A stretch of DNA of 64,000 nt from Myxococcales bacterium. Its GTDB lineage: Bacteria; Myxococcota_A; Polyangia; Polyangiales; Polyangiaceae. Both the position numbers and the translations under genes were made by a program. Where the stretch lies: assembly GCA_903642325.1 (NCBI GenBank), contig CAHJWM010000022.1, forward strand, positions 1 to 64,000, given 5' to 3'. Below, one piece after another: positions 53,095 through 62,516 of this stretch (positions within the stretch are counted from its first letter, which is position 1; each line of letters starts with the position of its first letter). Below the pieces are notes generated by a model. That model saw only the letters and a program-made list of their open reading frames with translations, did no database searches and was not told the DNA's origin.

Positions 53095-54180
53095 TTAGCC
53101 CTCGTGCTTCCGCGGCAGAGTAATTTCGAACGTAGTACCCGATTCTGGCGTCGAGCTCACCTTTACGTCGCCGCCGTGTGCCTGAACGATCTGTTGCACG
53201 ATGTACAAGCCGAGGCCGAGCCCTTCTGCGCGCTTACGCCGACCTACACCCGAAAGAAATGGCTCGAAGAGCCGTGGCATCAGGTCGGCGGCGATGTGGC
53301 CGCCGTTGTGAACCGATGCTAGCACTTCGCTCGGCCCAGCAACGAGCTCGACCGTGATGGGCACGCTAACGGTGCCGTGGCGAAGCGCGTTGCCGATCAA
53401 ATTCGAGAGCACTTGGCCAAGGCGCCCAATGTCCCAATCGCCCTGCAGATCGCCGGTCGCAACGACGTCGATTTGACGGCTGGGATTGGTGGCCTCGAAC
53501 TCGGCGACCGTTTTGCGCGTGAGCGTCAAAAGGTTCATTGCCTTGCGCTCGATGGGAATGCCGCCCCCCAGGCGTGCTCGCGACAGATCGAACAATTCAT
53601 CGATGATGTGCGCCATGCGCGAGCCGCTCGATTGCAGACGCGCCACGCATTTTTTCAACTCCGGATCTGTCGATGCCGCCAGCAGGCTGGTCGTCATGAG
53701 CACGACGTTCAACGGGTTTCGCAGATCGTGCCCCACGACGGCCATCAGCTCTTCGTTCAACCGCAGGGTTTCCGCGAGGTCTTGCTGTTGCCGGTGAAGT
53801 TGAAAGAAGGTCTCGGTCTTGTGTCGTAAGATCTGCGGCTCTAGCGGCTTGAATAAAAAATCGACCGCGCCAGCGTCGTAGCCTTTGAACACCCGGTGAC
53901 GCTCCTGCATGCCGGCCGTGACGAAGATGATTGGTACGTGCCGCGTACGTTCCGCGCCCCGCATCAGCTCCGCAAGCTCGAAGCCGTCCATCTCCGGCAT
54001 CTGCACATCGATCAGAGCAAGCGCGAAGTCGTGGGCAAGAGCCAGCTCCAAAGCTTCCCGACCTGATTTGGCCTTGAGCAATTCGAGCCCCTCACGGCGC
54101 AGCAAGGCCTCGAGCACGAGCAGATTCTCGTCCAGATCATCGACGAGCAAAAACTTCACGGGACGCCGAGGTTTGGTCAT
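53095..54180 (-). CDS. receiver domain fused to a histidine kinase
   Basis: Starting at the ATG at 54180 (361 residues); upstream frame sequence is low complexity. An N-terminal receiver has D14/D15, D58 in ALIDVQMPEMDG, the Thr of FVTAGM and K111 (LFKPLEP). A short coiled-coil linker follows, then HisKA with His151 in VVGHDLRNPLNVV, and HATPase_c (NLIGNALRHG, GLGLGLYIVQQI). The receiver-first layout means the kinase output could be controlled by phosphorylation from another kinase, most likely the giant hybrid kinase upstream. Its ATG overlaps the CheB stop (ATGA). Confidence 0.9.
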   Translation of the reverse strand: MTKPRRPVKFLLVDDLDENLLVLEALLRREGLELLKAKSGREALELALAHDFALALIDVQMPEMDGFELAELMRGAERTRHVPIIFVTAGMQERHRVFKGYDAGAVDFLFKPLEPQILRHKTETFFQLHRQQQDLAETLRLNEELMAVVGHDLRNPLNVVLMTTSLLAASTDPELKKCVARLQSSGSRMAHIIDELFDLSRARLGGGIPIERKAMNLLTLTRKTVAEFEATNPSRQIDVVATGDLQGDWDIGRLGQVLSNLIGNALRHGTVSVPITVELVAGPSEVLASVHNGGHIAADLMPRLFEPFLSGVGRRKRAEGLGLGLYIVQQIVQAHGGDVKVSSTPESGTTFEITLPRKHEG

Positions 54181-54776
54181 GGGGCCTTCGTAGCCTGGTG
54201 AATCAAGTCTGCTATCTCCGGCAATGATGCAATGATTTGCGGGCTTGCGCGAGAAATCGCCGCGCTTGGCATTTGCACGGCTTCTGCGGTGCTTGGGTCT
54301 TGTACGATGACCAGCCCTCCTTCGCGTCGGATCGCGCTCGCACCGAGCGAGCCATCCTGATTGGCACCAGTCAATAGGACCGCACACAACGTGCTACCAA
54401 AGGCGTCCGCAGCGGACTCGAACAGCACGTCGATCGACGGGCGTGAAAAATTGACCGGCGCGTCTACCGACAGCGAGAAGGTTCGGTCTCGCTCCAGCAG
54501 CAAGTGATAGTTCGACGGCGCAAACCAGATCGTCCCGGCGCTGACGGGTTCTTTGTCCTGTGGCTCTCGAACGCGCGCCGCGCAGCGCGGCGCGAAGAGC
54601 TCTGGCAGCAGGCTCGGACGGTTCGGCGGCAAGTGCACCACGACGACGACGGGAATTCGAGCGTCTTTAGGCACGGCGGGAAGCAGCTGTCGCAACGCAT
54701 CGACCGCTCCAGCCGATCCGGCGATCAGCACGGCCTCGCTCGAGGTCAGCCGCACCGCTGAATCTGCGCCTAGCAC
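54177..54776 (-). CDS. cheB: CheB-type protein-glutamate methylesterase, stand-alone
   Basis: The GTG at 54776 is chosen (199 residues) because it overlaps the cheR stop; a TTG at 54788 would extend it by four. It lacks the receiver domain of classical CheB. The catalytic triad is visible: Ser in LIAGSAGAVDALR, His in VVVVHLPPNRPSL, and Asp in LLTGANQDGSLGA. It removes methyl groups from receptor-type proteins. The paired CheR starts just upstream and overlaps it. No chemoreceptor, CheA or CheW gene is found in the window. Confidence 0.88.
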   Translation of the reverse strand: MLGADSAVRLTSSEAVLIAGSAGAVDALRQLLPAVPKDARIPVVVVVHLPPNRPSLLPELFAPRCAARVREPQDKEPVSAGTIWFAPSNYHLLLERDRTFSLSVDAPVNFSRPSIDVLFESAADAFGSTLCAVLLTGANQDGSLGASAIRREGGLVIVQDPSTAEAVQMPSAAISRASPQIIASLPEIADLIHQATKAP

Positions 54777-55585
54777 CGCTGGTACCAACGTTCACCAGCG
54801 GCGAAGTCCCGAAACGCCGAGGCGTGCTCCGTGAACATCAGGCTTTCTTTAGAGCCCAGGCCCAAGAACCCCCGCCTACAAAGAGAATCCTTCATCAGCC
54901 CCAGCGCGCGTTCTTGTAAGGTGCGGTCGAAGTAGATCAGCACGTTGCGACACGACACCAATTGCACTTCCGCAAACACGCTATCGGTTGCCAAGCTATG
55001 GTCCGAGAACACGACGTTCTTGCGCAGCGTGCGGTCGAAGGTGGCTGAGCCATAGGCAGCGGTGTAGTATTCAGAGAGCGAGCATTTACCGCCCGCCAAG
55101 CGATGATTCTCGGTAAACGCCTGCACCCGGTCGATGCCGTAAAGGCCAAGCTCGGCCTTGCGCAATGCTTCCGGATTGATGTCGGTCGCGTACAACGTCG
55201 TGCGCTCGAGGAGGCCCTCTTCCCGCAGTAATATGGCGTACGAGTAGAGCTCTTCCCCGGAGCTACAACCGGCAACCCAGATTCGAATCGATGGGTAAGT
55301 GAACAATTCTGGTACGACCTTCTCGCGAAACGCCGCGAAGAAACTCGGGTCGCGGAACATGTCGCTCACCTGCACGGTGACGAATTGCAGGAGTTGCGCG
55401 AACCGAGCCGGGTCCCGGAGGACCAAGTCCTGCAGGCCAGACAGGGTCGTCGTGCCCATTTGCAATTTGGCTACATTCAGTCGCCGCTTCAGAGAAGCAG
55501 GTGAGTAGCTGCGGAAGTCGTAATGATACCGGAGGAAAATGGCGTCGAGCAGCAGCCGAATCTCTAAGTCTTCTGCTGTTTGCAT
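54770..55585 (-). CDS. cheR: CheR-type protein-glutamate methyltransferase
   Basis: A 271-residue CheR. The N-terminal helical domain carries SPASLKRRLNVAKLQMGTTT. The SAM-binding motif I is VAGCSSGEELYSYAILLRE (104-122), and LVSCRNVLIYFDRTLQERAL is the post-motif region typical of CheR. It methylates glutamates on coiled-coil signalling proteins. It lies between the giant hybrid kinase gene (3 bp upstream) and cheB. With no receptor nearby, the kinase's coiled-coil region is a possible substrate (inference). Confidence 0.92.
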   Translation of the reverse strand: MQTAEDLEIRLLLDAIFLRYHYDFRSYSPASLKRRLNVAKLQMGTTTLSGLQDLVLRDPARFAQLLQFVTVQVSDMFRDPSFFAAFREKVVPELFTYPSIRIWVAGCSSGEELYSYAILLREEGLLERTTLYATDINPEALRKAELGLYGIDRVQAFTENHRLAGGKCSLSEYYTAAYGSATFDRTLRKNVVFSDHSLATDSVFAEVQLVSCRNVLIYFDRTLQERALGLMKDSLCRRGFLGLGSKESLMFTEHASAFRDFAAGERWYQRC

Positions 55586-55588
55586 GAG

Positions 55589-58500
55589 CTAGCGCTTGTG
55601 TAGCCACACTCGCACCAGGGAGAGCAAGATCTCCACGTTGAGCGGCTTGGCGATGTAATCGTTGGCGCCCGCTTGGATGCACAACTCCCGATCGTCGGTC
55701 ATGGCTTTGGCGGTCAGCGCGATGATCGGAACTTTGCTCCACGGCTGGCTGCGCGCGCGGATCAAGCGCGTCGCCTCCAAGCCGTCGACCTCGGGCATCA
55801 TGATGTCCATCAGCACGAGGTCGATATCCGGCGTGCGCTCCAAGTGCTCGATAGCCTCGCGCCCGTTGCGGGCTATGAATAGCTTGGCCCCTTTCGGCTC
55901 CAGGATGCTGCTCAGCGCGAAAATGTTACGCACGTCGTCCTCGGCCACCAGGATCTTGCGACCATCGAAGGCGGCTTCGCGGTCGCGTACTTGGCGCAAC
56001 ATGCGTTGGCGGTCCGCTGGAAGCGTGGATTCTACCTGATGCAGGAAGAGCGTCACTTCGTCCAATAGCCGCTCCGGCGAGCGCACGCCTTTGACGATGA
56101 TCGAGCTGGAAAAGCGCCGTAAGCGCTGCTCCTCGTCAGCCGTCAGCGAACGGCCCGTATATACGATGACAGGTGGGAAAGCATAGGAGTCGTCGTTTGC
56201 CATGCGTTCCAGCAGATCGTAACCGGAAGCATCCGGCAGCGATAAGTCGGTGACGACACAGTCGAAGGTTCCAGCGGCGAGCTCCCGCAAGGCGTCTGCA
56301 ACGGTCTCTACGGCCACGATCTCGATGTCTTGACTGGCCAAGAGCTGCTTCACGGCATTCCGTTGTACCGCGTCGTCCTCGACGATCAAAAGCCGCTGCA
56401 TACGCGAGAAACGGTCCTTCATGTTGCTGAACACCGTCACTAATTCTTCGCGCTTCACCGGCTTCAGCATGTAGCCTGCGGCGCCCATGGACAGGGCCAT
56501 CCGCGAATAGTCTTCGACCGACATGACGTGGATGGGGATGTGCCGCGTCGCGCCGTTCTGCTTCAGCCGATCGAGCACGGTCAGCCCGATGCGGTCGGGT
56601 AAGTTCATGTCGAGAAGGATGGCGGCGGGCAAAAACTGCGTCGCTAAACGCACGCCTTCTTCGGCGCTGTGCGCAACCACGTATTGAAATGACAATTCCG
56701 CAGCTAGTTTCGCCAAGATTTCCGCAAACGAAACGTCGTCTTCGATGATCAGAAGCAGCCGCCTCTGGCTATCGATGCGGTCGCGGTCGTCCTCGAAGGC
56801 AGGCGCCTCGATGTGCTCGACATCGGGCGGGGGCGGCGAGGGCAGGGGCGTGCCGCGGCTCTGAGCGCCCAGCCGGTCGTAGGGCTTCGCCGAGCTCTCG
56901 GCGCTTGGTGCGGTAAACACCTTGGGCAAGAGCAGCGTAAAGGCGCTGCCCTTGCCAAGCTCACTCTCCACCCGCAGATCCCCACCCAGCATATGCGCCA
57001 AATCACGCGATATCGATAGGCCGAGCCCGGTGCCGCCGAAGCGCCGATTCGTCGTGCCGTCTGCTTGCTGAAAAGCCTCGAAGATCGAGCCATGGTGCGC
57101 CTTGGCGATGCCGATACCGCTGTCCTGAACGGTGAACGCGAAGCCGGCTTCCGTATCGTCGACGGTCAGCGAGACTTGCCCGCGCTCGGTGAACTTGAAA
57201 GCGTTCGAGAGCAGGTTTTTCAGCACCTGCTGGACGCGTTGCAGATCGGTTTCAATCAGCGCGTCGTCTTTGCAAAGATTTACCGCTAGGCGTACGTTCT
57301 TTTGCTTGGCAACCGGCTCGAAGGTCCGCTTTACGGGCTCGACCAAGCGCACCAACGAAACTTTCTCGGGTCGCATCTCGACCTTGCCCGCCTCGATCTT
57401 CGACAAGTCCAGAATGTCGTTGATTAGCGCCAGCAGATCATTGCCCGCCGTATAGATCGTGCTGGCAAACTTGATCTGCTCCTCCGTCAGGTTGCCGTCG
57501 CGGTTGTCGGCCAATAGTTTCGCCAAAATCAGGGAGCTGTTCAAAGGAGTCCGCAGCTCGTGCGACATGTTGGCCAAGAACTCGGATTTGTAGCGACTCG
57601 CCCGCTCCAGCTCGGTCATCTTTTCCGACAGCGTAATTTGCGCCTTCTGCAGCGCATCGCGCTGCTGAAACAAGCTCGAGTTGGTGACCTCTAGCTCTTC
57701 CTTGCCTTCTTCGAGCTGGGCATGCGCGCTGCGCAGAATGTCGCCTTGCTGATGGAGCTCCTCGTTGGCAACTCGTAACTCTTCCTGCTGCGTCTGCAGC
57801 TCCTCACTTTGGCGCTGCGCCTCTTCGAGCAGATCCGCCAGGCGCCGCTTCTGTTGGACCGAGCGCAACGCCACGGCGATCGTCTCTGCAATACGCGTAA
57901 GAAGCTCCAGGCCGCGCGGTTCGACCGGCGTAAAGAACGCCAACTCCAGTACCGCTAGTGGCTTGCCGTCTACATAGGCGGGCATCAGGACCAGCTCGGT
58001 CGGGGCACGCTCGCCGGTACCAGAGTGAACGGCGGCGAAGTCTTTGGGCAGGTCTCTCACGTGCAACAGCGTGCGATTCTGCGCGGCGCGGCCCACCAGG
58101 CCCTCGCCATTCGGAAACCAATCATTGGCCGGCGAGCAGAACCCGTAGCTCGCCAAACGCTTGAAACCGCCGGCTTCGCTGGCGAAGAAGGAGCCGGCAA
58201 CTGCGCCCAAAAAGTCGCACAGTTGGGCCAGGGCCCGTCGTGCGAGCTCCTCCGGTGGGGGGTCGCCTTGCACGGCTTCCGCGATCTTGGCTTGTTGCGT
58301 GCGGACCCAATTTTGAGCTTCGATGGCCGTGCGCGCTTCCCGCTCACCTTGGAGCAGCCCCGTGTAGGTCGCCGAGACCTCCGAGAGCTGCCTTCGCGAC
58401 AGAAAGGCCAGGCCCGCCGCCAGCGCCACGAAGAGCGGTATACCCAGAAGTGAAGTCAGCCGATTCGACTCGTTGTTGGCCGCCGCGCGCTCCACGCGGA

Positions 58501-59008
58501 GAGTCTGCTCAATCAAGAGCATCTGCTGGATCGCTTCGCGGATCGATTCCATGCGGCGTCTGCGTTCGGACAGCTCCGCGCTCGTCCGATAAGGCCCTAA
58601 GTCGCCCCTCTCGTGCACGACTGGCTCCGACATCTTGAGCCATTCCTCGTACCGGGCGCGGGTTACGTCGCAGCGAAGTTGTTGCGGCCCATTGTCGGCC
58701 ACCAACGTATGCACGGCTTTGAACAAAGGCAGAGGTTGAGCGCGCTCATACGGCGCCAAAAACAGGCGGTCCCCCGTAAGCAAGTAACCCCGGATGCTCG
58801 ACTCTTGTTCCACGATCTGCGATTGGATCTCGCTGACCTTGCCCAGCACTTCATCCGTGTGATCGACCCAGTGTGCAGTGTCAGCCATCCTGACGACCTG
58901 TAACGCCAAGACCAAGCCCACTAGAAGCAGCAGGGCAAGCGGCGCAACCACCGCAACGATTAGCCTTTGTGCGAGGAGCCTCTGCTCTCGCGTACGTTCG
59001 ACGGCCAC
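55589..59008 (-). CDS. giant hybrid histidine kinase (CHASE3-GAF-HisKA-HATPase-3 receivers)
   Basis: A 1139-residue hybrid kinase. Helix 1 is at about 17-37; a CHASE3-like extracytoplasmic domain at 40-185 (EIQSQIVEQESSIRGYLLTG) ends at helix 2 (190-205). Then come a GAF domain (about 240-385), a long coiled coil (385-475), HisKA with His483 in MSHELRTPLNSS, and HATPase_c (NLLSNAFKFTE, GTGLGLSISRDL). Three receivers follow: ILLDMNLPDR with MLKPVK, VVTDLSLPDASG with an atypical IIVKGV in place of Lys-Pro, and VLMDIMMPEVDG with YIAKPLN. It heads the cheR-cheB-receiver-kinase operon. Confidence 0.92.
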   Translation of the reverse strand: MAVERTREQRLLAQRLIVAVVAPLALLLLVGLVLALQVVRMADTAHWVDHTDEVLGKVSEIQSQIVEQESSIRGYLLTGDRLFLAPYERAQPLPLFKAVHTLVADNGPQQLRCDVTRARYEEWLKMSEPVVHERGDLGPYRTSAELSERRRRMESIREAIQQMLLIEQTLRVERAAANNESNRLTSLLGIPLFVALAAGLAFLSRRQLSEVSATYTGLLQGEREARTAIEAQNWVRTQQAKIAEAVQGDPPPEELARRALAQLCDFLGAVAGSFFASEAGGFKRLASYGFCSPANDWFPNGEGLVGRAAQNRTLLHVRDLPKDFAAVHSGTGERAPTELVLMPAYVDGKPLAVLELAFFTPVEPRGLELLTRIAETIAVALRSVQQKRRLADLLEEAQRQSEELQTQQEELRVANEELHQQGDILRSAHAQLEEGKEELEVTNSSLFQQRDALQKAQITLSEKMTELERASRYKSEFLANMSHELRTPLNSSLILAKLLADNRDGNLTEEQIKFASTIYTAGNDLLALINDILDLSKIEAGKVEMRPEKVSLVRLVEPVKRTFEPVAKQKNVRLAVNLCKDDALIETDLQRVQQVLKNLLSNAFKFTERGQVSLTVDDTEAGFAFTVQDSGIGIAKAHHGSIFEAFQQADGTTNRRFGGTGLGLSISRDLAHMLGGDLRVESELGKGSAFTLLLPKVFTAPSAESSAKPYDRLGAQSRGTPLPSPPPPDVEHIEAPAFEDDRDRIDSQRRLLLIIEDDVSFAEILAKLAAELSFQYVVAHSAEEGVRLATQFLPAAILLDMNLPDRIGLTVLDRLKQNGATRHIPIHVMSVEDYSRMALSMGAAGYMLKPVKREELVTVFSNMKDRFSRMQRLLIVEDDAVQRNAVKQLLASQDIEIVAVETVADALRELAAGTFDCVVTDLSLPDASGYDLLERMANDDSYAFPPVIVYTGRSLTADEEQRLRRFSSSIIVKGVRSPERLLDEVTLFLHQVESTLPADRQRMLRQVRDREAAFDGRKILVAEDDVRNIFALSSILEPKGAKLFIARNGREAIEHLERTPDIDLVLMDIMMPEVDGLEATRLIRARSQPWSKVPIIALTAKAMTDDRELCIQAGANDYIAKPLNVEILLSLVRVWLHKR

Positions 59009-59403
59009 TCTGGGACGCTACTTCCCAGGCGCGCCTCGTTCAATGTGGCAGAAAGCGTCGCGCAATTGTCGTAGGAAACGCCTAACTGAGTGCCGGGTCG
59101 CTTTCGGAGTCGAGCTCCTTTTGCCCCCGCCGCTCTGCAATTCTCGCGGCAACTAGACCCGGAGAATGGCCTAACTGTGGCGACAGTGTCCCGCTCCGCG
59201 GAAGGTAAGGAGCCCGATGACTGCGGTCGTCGTCGAGACTGCAAACAATGCGCCCCCGCACGGTCGGGGCTTGGGGGCGGCGCGGGTCCGAACCTGCGCC
59301 GACGCGCGAGCGCTCGGCCGTTCGCCTGGAACAGCCGAGACGCGGTTTCGTGCAAGCAAGCGAGGACCGGCGCACGCGCAAGTAAGCGCACGGTCAACGT
59401 GCT
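59009..59403. other. intergenic stretch upstream of the hybrid kinase operon
   Basis: The 395 bp between the porin stop (59404) and the kinase start (59008), both on the minus strand, should hold the kinase operon promoter and the porin's transcription stop. I see only small palindromes such as GGAG-TCGAG-CTCC near 59106 and no convincing gene. GC-rich open frames here are shadows. Confidence 0.5.
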
Positions 59404-61116
59404 TCAGAGCGCGACCGCCGCGCGCAGCAAGAGCTCGTGCAGCGCGTGTGCGTTGTCTCGCGCGTCGTCGTTGACGCCTTTGCCCAAGGTGTTGCCGGGC
59501 GCGAGCGCGCGGTTCTTGCTCGACTGCGTAGGCGAGCCCATGGCCGAGGCACTGGTAGGAGCAGAATCGGGGAAGACGTTCAGTACGTAATTGGCGGTCA
59601 GGCGTATGTGCTTCGTAGCCCAATAGTTCACGCCGAGTGAGAAAGCGTTGACCTTGATGTCGCCGTCGATATTTTTGACGTCCGCGGTTCCAGCGCGGCT
59701 GGCGCTGTCGTAATTGAGATGTATCTGCTCCCATTTGGCAAGCAGCTGTATCGCGTGTGGCGCGACGGCTGCATCCGGCTTCGAGAAGTCCACGTGGGTC
59801 ATGTTCTCGTAGCCGGGGAGGCCGGATAGATCACGCTTGCCGAGCCAAACCCCGGCCTGAATATAATACGAATAGCCATGTAGGTCGCCGCGGCGGAGGC
59901 TGTTGCTGGCTTGAAAACCTTCTTGCACCTCCCGCGTGTGGTTTTCGATGTACACGAGCTCGCTGGTCAAGTCGAAGTTCGAGATTGGCACGCGCAACTC
60001 TCCGGCGACGCCGGTTTGATTTCCGGAGCCCACGATGTGAGTGGTGCCTTCTGATCCGCTGTACGTCGGGCTCCAAAATGTGTACCCAGCTTGCGTCGAC
60101 ATGCCGGGGTAGTCGTAGTAACTGTATTTCGTGTCACGCGACCCGTAGCGAAAGCTAGCGCCGATCTGCAAGTCTTTCAGCTCGCTCTTGGCGGACGCCA
60201 GCGGGTGCGCAAATGCGCGAGCCATGAGGTCGCCACGGCTGTCGGTGTTCAGCCGGTTCTGACCGTCACCATCGAACAGGCCCGCAGAATAGTAGAAGTA
60301 TCGGTCGGGCGTTTCGCCCCAAAGCATCGCGCCGATCTCCTTGTTGAAAGGAACGCCCACCGCTCGCACGGCGAGCGCACGCTCCATGAACGGGACATAT
60401 TTGTCGCTGGTTCGATTGTCCATCATGAAGGGCGCATCGAACTGACCCACTTGCACGTTCAACAACGGGTGGGCGCGATAGTTCAAAAACACGTCGGTCG
60501 GCGCCGCGCTGACCCGGGTCGTTTGCGCGCTGGCATACCGACCCGAAGTATCGGATGGCGCGGCGCCCGGTGCGGACGCGGACGTTTGGTTCGCGCCGCG
60601 CGGATTGTCGAAGTTCGTGGCGCCGAAGTCGCCGGCGATACTGAACCACCAGCTCTTGAAAAATTCGCCGCCAATTTCCGCGCGTACGCGGCGCAAGAAC
60701 AGCGTTGGCTTGAGTGCCGTATCGGCCACGCCGGAGCCCGCGTAACTATAGAAGTCGACTTGCCCGCGCCCTTGAACGTAGAGGCGGAAGTTGTCGGTCG
60801 TATCACGCAGATAGAAAACGCCGTTATGCCAGCCTGCCAACGGGTTTCCGTCATTGCCCACCGCCGAGCTCACGGCGGGCGGGGGGAGCGGCGCGACGAG
60901 CTCGGGTGGGGCCATGGGTGACGCGGCGCTCGGCGCGCTCATCGAGGGCGCGTCGGTCACCGGCGCCGGAGCGCTGGGAGCGGCGGGTAGGGTGCCGGTC
61001 ACTGGCGGCGAGGTCTCCGCCGTTGTTACAGGCGCCTGCGAGGTGGGGTCTTGGGCAAGCGCGTTGAACGCAAAGAACGTGAGTGAGGGGATCAGAAGAA
61101 TGGCGGGGAATTTCAT
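59404..61116 (-). CDS. OprP/OprO-type phosphate porin (second copy)
   Basis: The ATG at 61116 (570 residues) follows AAGGAACC. The signal peptide ends near FFAFNALAQD. An Ala/Pro/Thr linker of about 70 residues precedes the barrel, which starts at DNFRLYVQGRGQVDFYSYAG. It carries the phosphate-selective porin pattern: TLFLRRVRAEIGGEFFKSWW, LLNVQVGQFDAPFMMDNRTS and ATKHIRLTANYVLNVFPD, with the final hydrophobic ELLLRAAVAL. It diverges from the second pst operon, so both may be induced together under phosphate limitation (inference). No Pho box is evident in its own direction. Confidence 0.82.
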   Translation of the reverse strand: MKFPAILLIPSLTFFAFNALAQDPTSQAPVTTAETSPPVTGTLPAAPSAPAPVTDAPSMSAPSAASPMAPPELVAPLPPPAVSSAVGNDGNPLAGWHNGVFYLRDTTDNFRLYVQGRGQVDFYSYAGSGVADTALKPTLFLRRVRAEIGGEFFKSWWFSIAGDFGATNFDNPRGANQTSASAPGAAPSDTSGRYASAQTTRVSAAPTDVFLNYRAHPLLNVQVGQFDAPFMMDNRTSDKYVPFMERALAVRAVGVPFNKEIGAMLWGETPDRYFYYSAGLFDGDGQNRLNTDSRGDLMARAFAHPLASAKSELKDLQIGASFRYGSRDTKYSYYDYPGMSTQAGYTFWSPTYSGSEGTTHIVGSGNQTGVAGELRVPISNFDLTSELVYIENHTREVQEGFQASNSLRRGDLHGYSYYIQAGVWLGKRDLSGLPGYENMTHVDFSKPDAAVAPHAIQLLAKWEQIHLNYDSASRAGTADVKNIDGDIKVNAFSLGVNYWATKHIRLTANYVLNVFPDSAPTSASAMGSPTQSSKNRALAPGNTLGKGVNDDARDNAHALHELLLRAAVAL

Positions 61117-61322
61117 AGCCAGCGGTTCCTTTCGAGGCCGGCACATGACACTCCCAATGTGACGAACAAACGACGTGTTAGTGAACTTACGAGGGCCTCA
61201 TGCCGCCCCATCGAGGTCCGATCCACGGCCCGCCGCCGCGGTAACTAGGCGAAAATGGTCACCTTCGCGACGCACTAAGGTAGGCGAGTCGTAACCACCC
61301 CTCCCGCCGCTATCATCGAAAA

Positions 61323-61366
61323 GTCACCGGTTCGTCATCGTCATGCAACTGTCACTTACCTGTTGC
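61323..61366 (+). promoter_or_regulatory. Pho-box-like repeat before the second pst operon
   Basis: GTCACCGGTTC at 61323 is followed 11 bp later by GTCATC at 61334. GTCATGCAACT at 61340, GTCACTTACCT at 61351 and a partial GTT at 61362 again repeat every 11 bp. The last unit ends about 46 bp before the pstS ATG, a good distance for a PhoB-activated promoter. This is the clearest Pho box in the window by its fit to the consensus. Besides it, 61117-61412 holds nothing else I can name. Confidence 0.75.
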
Positions 61367-61412
61367 TGAGGCGTAGCGCACTGCCAGGCCCTGCCTGATA
61401 GGAGAAAACTCA

Positions 61413-62510
61413 ATGTTTGTTCGTGTAAAAATGCTCGCTGCTCTGCTTCTTACCTTGGCGGCGTGCAAGGGCAGCAGGCCTGCAGACGCCACCGCGGCTG
61501 GCGACGGTGGGACGCCAGGGCCGAAGAAGGACGAGACGGTCAGCTTGAATGGGGCCGGCGCCACATTCCCATACCCCCTCTATTCGAAGTGGATTTCGGA
61601 ATACAATAAACTCAATCCAAACGTCAAAATCAATTATCAATCGATCGGGTCGGGGGGAGGAATCCGGCAAATCATCGCCGGCACGGTGGACTTCGGGGCA
61701 ACGGACGCGCCGATGAAAGGCGACGAGTCGAAACAGGCTCCGAGCAAGCTATTACATATTCCGGCCACGATTGGCGCGGTCGTGATCGCGTACAACGTAC
61801 CGGAAGTCACGGGAACTTTGCGGCTTGCGCCCGAAGCGCTGGTCGAAATTTACGCGGGCAAGATTCGCAACTGGAACGATCCAAAAATCAAAGCCGACAA
61901 CCCGAACGCCAAGCTACCGGCCAAGGAAATTTCGGTCGTCTACCGAACCGATGGCAGCGGTACCACGTCGGTCTTCACCGATTACCTTTCCAAGATCAGC
62001 CCCGAATGGCGGGCCAAGGTCGGCGCCGGTAAGAGCGTGGATTTCCCGCTTGGGCTCGGCGCAAAGGGCAATGAGGGCGTGACCGGGCAGGTCAAGACCT
62101 CGCCCTACACCATCGGCTACATCGAGCGCGCATATGCCTCGCAAAATAAGTTGCCGATGATCGAGATCAGAAACAAGGCCGGAAAGTTCGTGGCGCCCAG
62201 CACCGAGGCCATGTCCGCCGCCGCGGCCTCGGTAGAAATGCCAGACGAGCTATTCGTTTCGCTTTCCAACGCCGACGGCGATGCGGCCTACCCGATCACG
62301 AGCTACAGCTACTTGCTCTTGTACGAGAACGCAAAAGACCCGGTCAAAGGCGCCGCACTTGCCAGGTACGTCTGGTGGGGCCTGCACGACGGGCAAAAGT
62401 TCTCCAAAGCTCTGGATTACGCGCCGATTCCCGACAAGGTGCTGAGCAAGGTCGAGGCTCAGCTGAAAGCGCTGCGCTCGGGCGATAAGAAGTTGCTGTC
62501 CGGCTCCTGA
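61413..62510 (+). CDS. pstS: phosphate-binding lipoprotein PstS (second pst operon)
   Basis: A 365-residue PstS with lipobox LTLAAC and a preceding AGGAGAAAACTC ribosome-binding site. Signatures: VSLNGAGATFPYPLYSKWIS, INYQSIGSGGGIRQIIAGTV, DFGATDAPM, and the phosphate loop VVYRTDGSGTTSVFTDYL. It is clearly diverged from the first copy (for example KGDESKQAPSKLLHIPA), so the two may differ in affinity or expression. The pstC of the same operon starts 6 bp after its stop. Confidence 0.95.
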   Translation: MFVRVKMLAALLLTLAACKGSRPADATAAGDGGTPGPKKDETVSLNGAGATFPYPLYSKWISEYNKLNPNVKINYQSIGSGGGIRQIIAGTVDFGATDAPMKGDESKQAPSKLLHIPATIGAVVIAYNVPEVTGTLRLAPEALVEIYAGKIRNWNDPKIKADNPNAKLPAKEISVVYRTDGSGTTSVFTDYLSKISPEWRAKVGAGKSVDFPLGLGAKGNEGVTGQVKTSPYTIGYIERAYASQNKLPMIEIRNKAGKFVAPSTEAMSAAAASVEMPDELFVSLSNADGDAAYPITSYSYLLLYENAKDPVKGAALARYVWWGLHDGQKFSKALDYAPIPDKVLSKVEAQLKALRSGDKKLLSGS

Positions 62511-62516
62511 TTCGCA

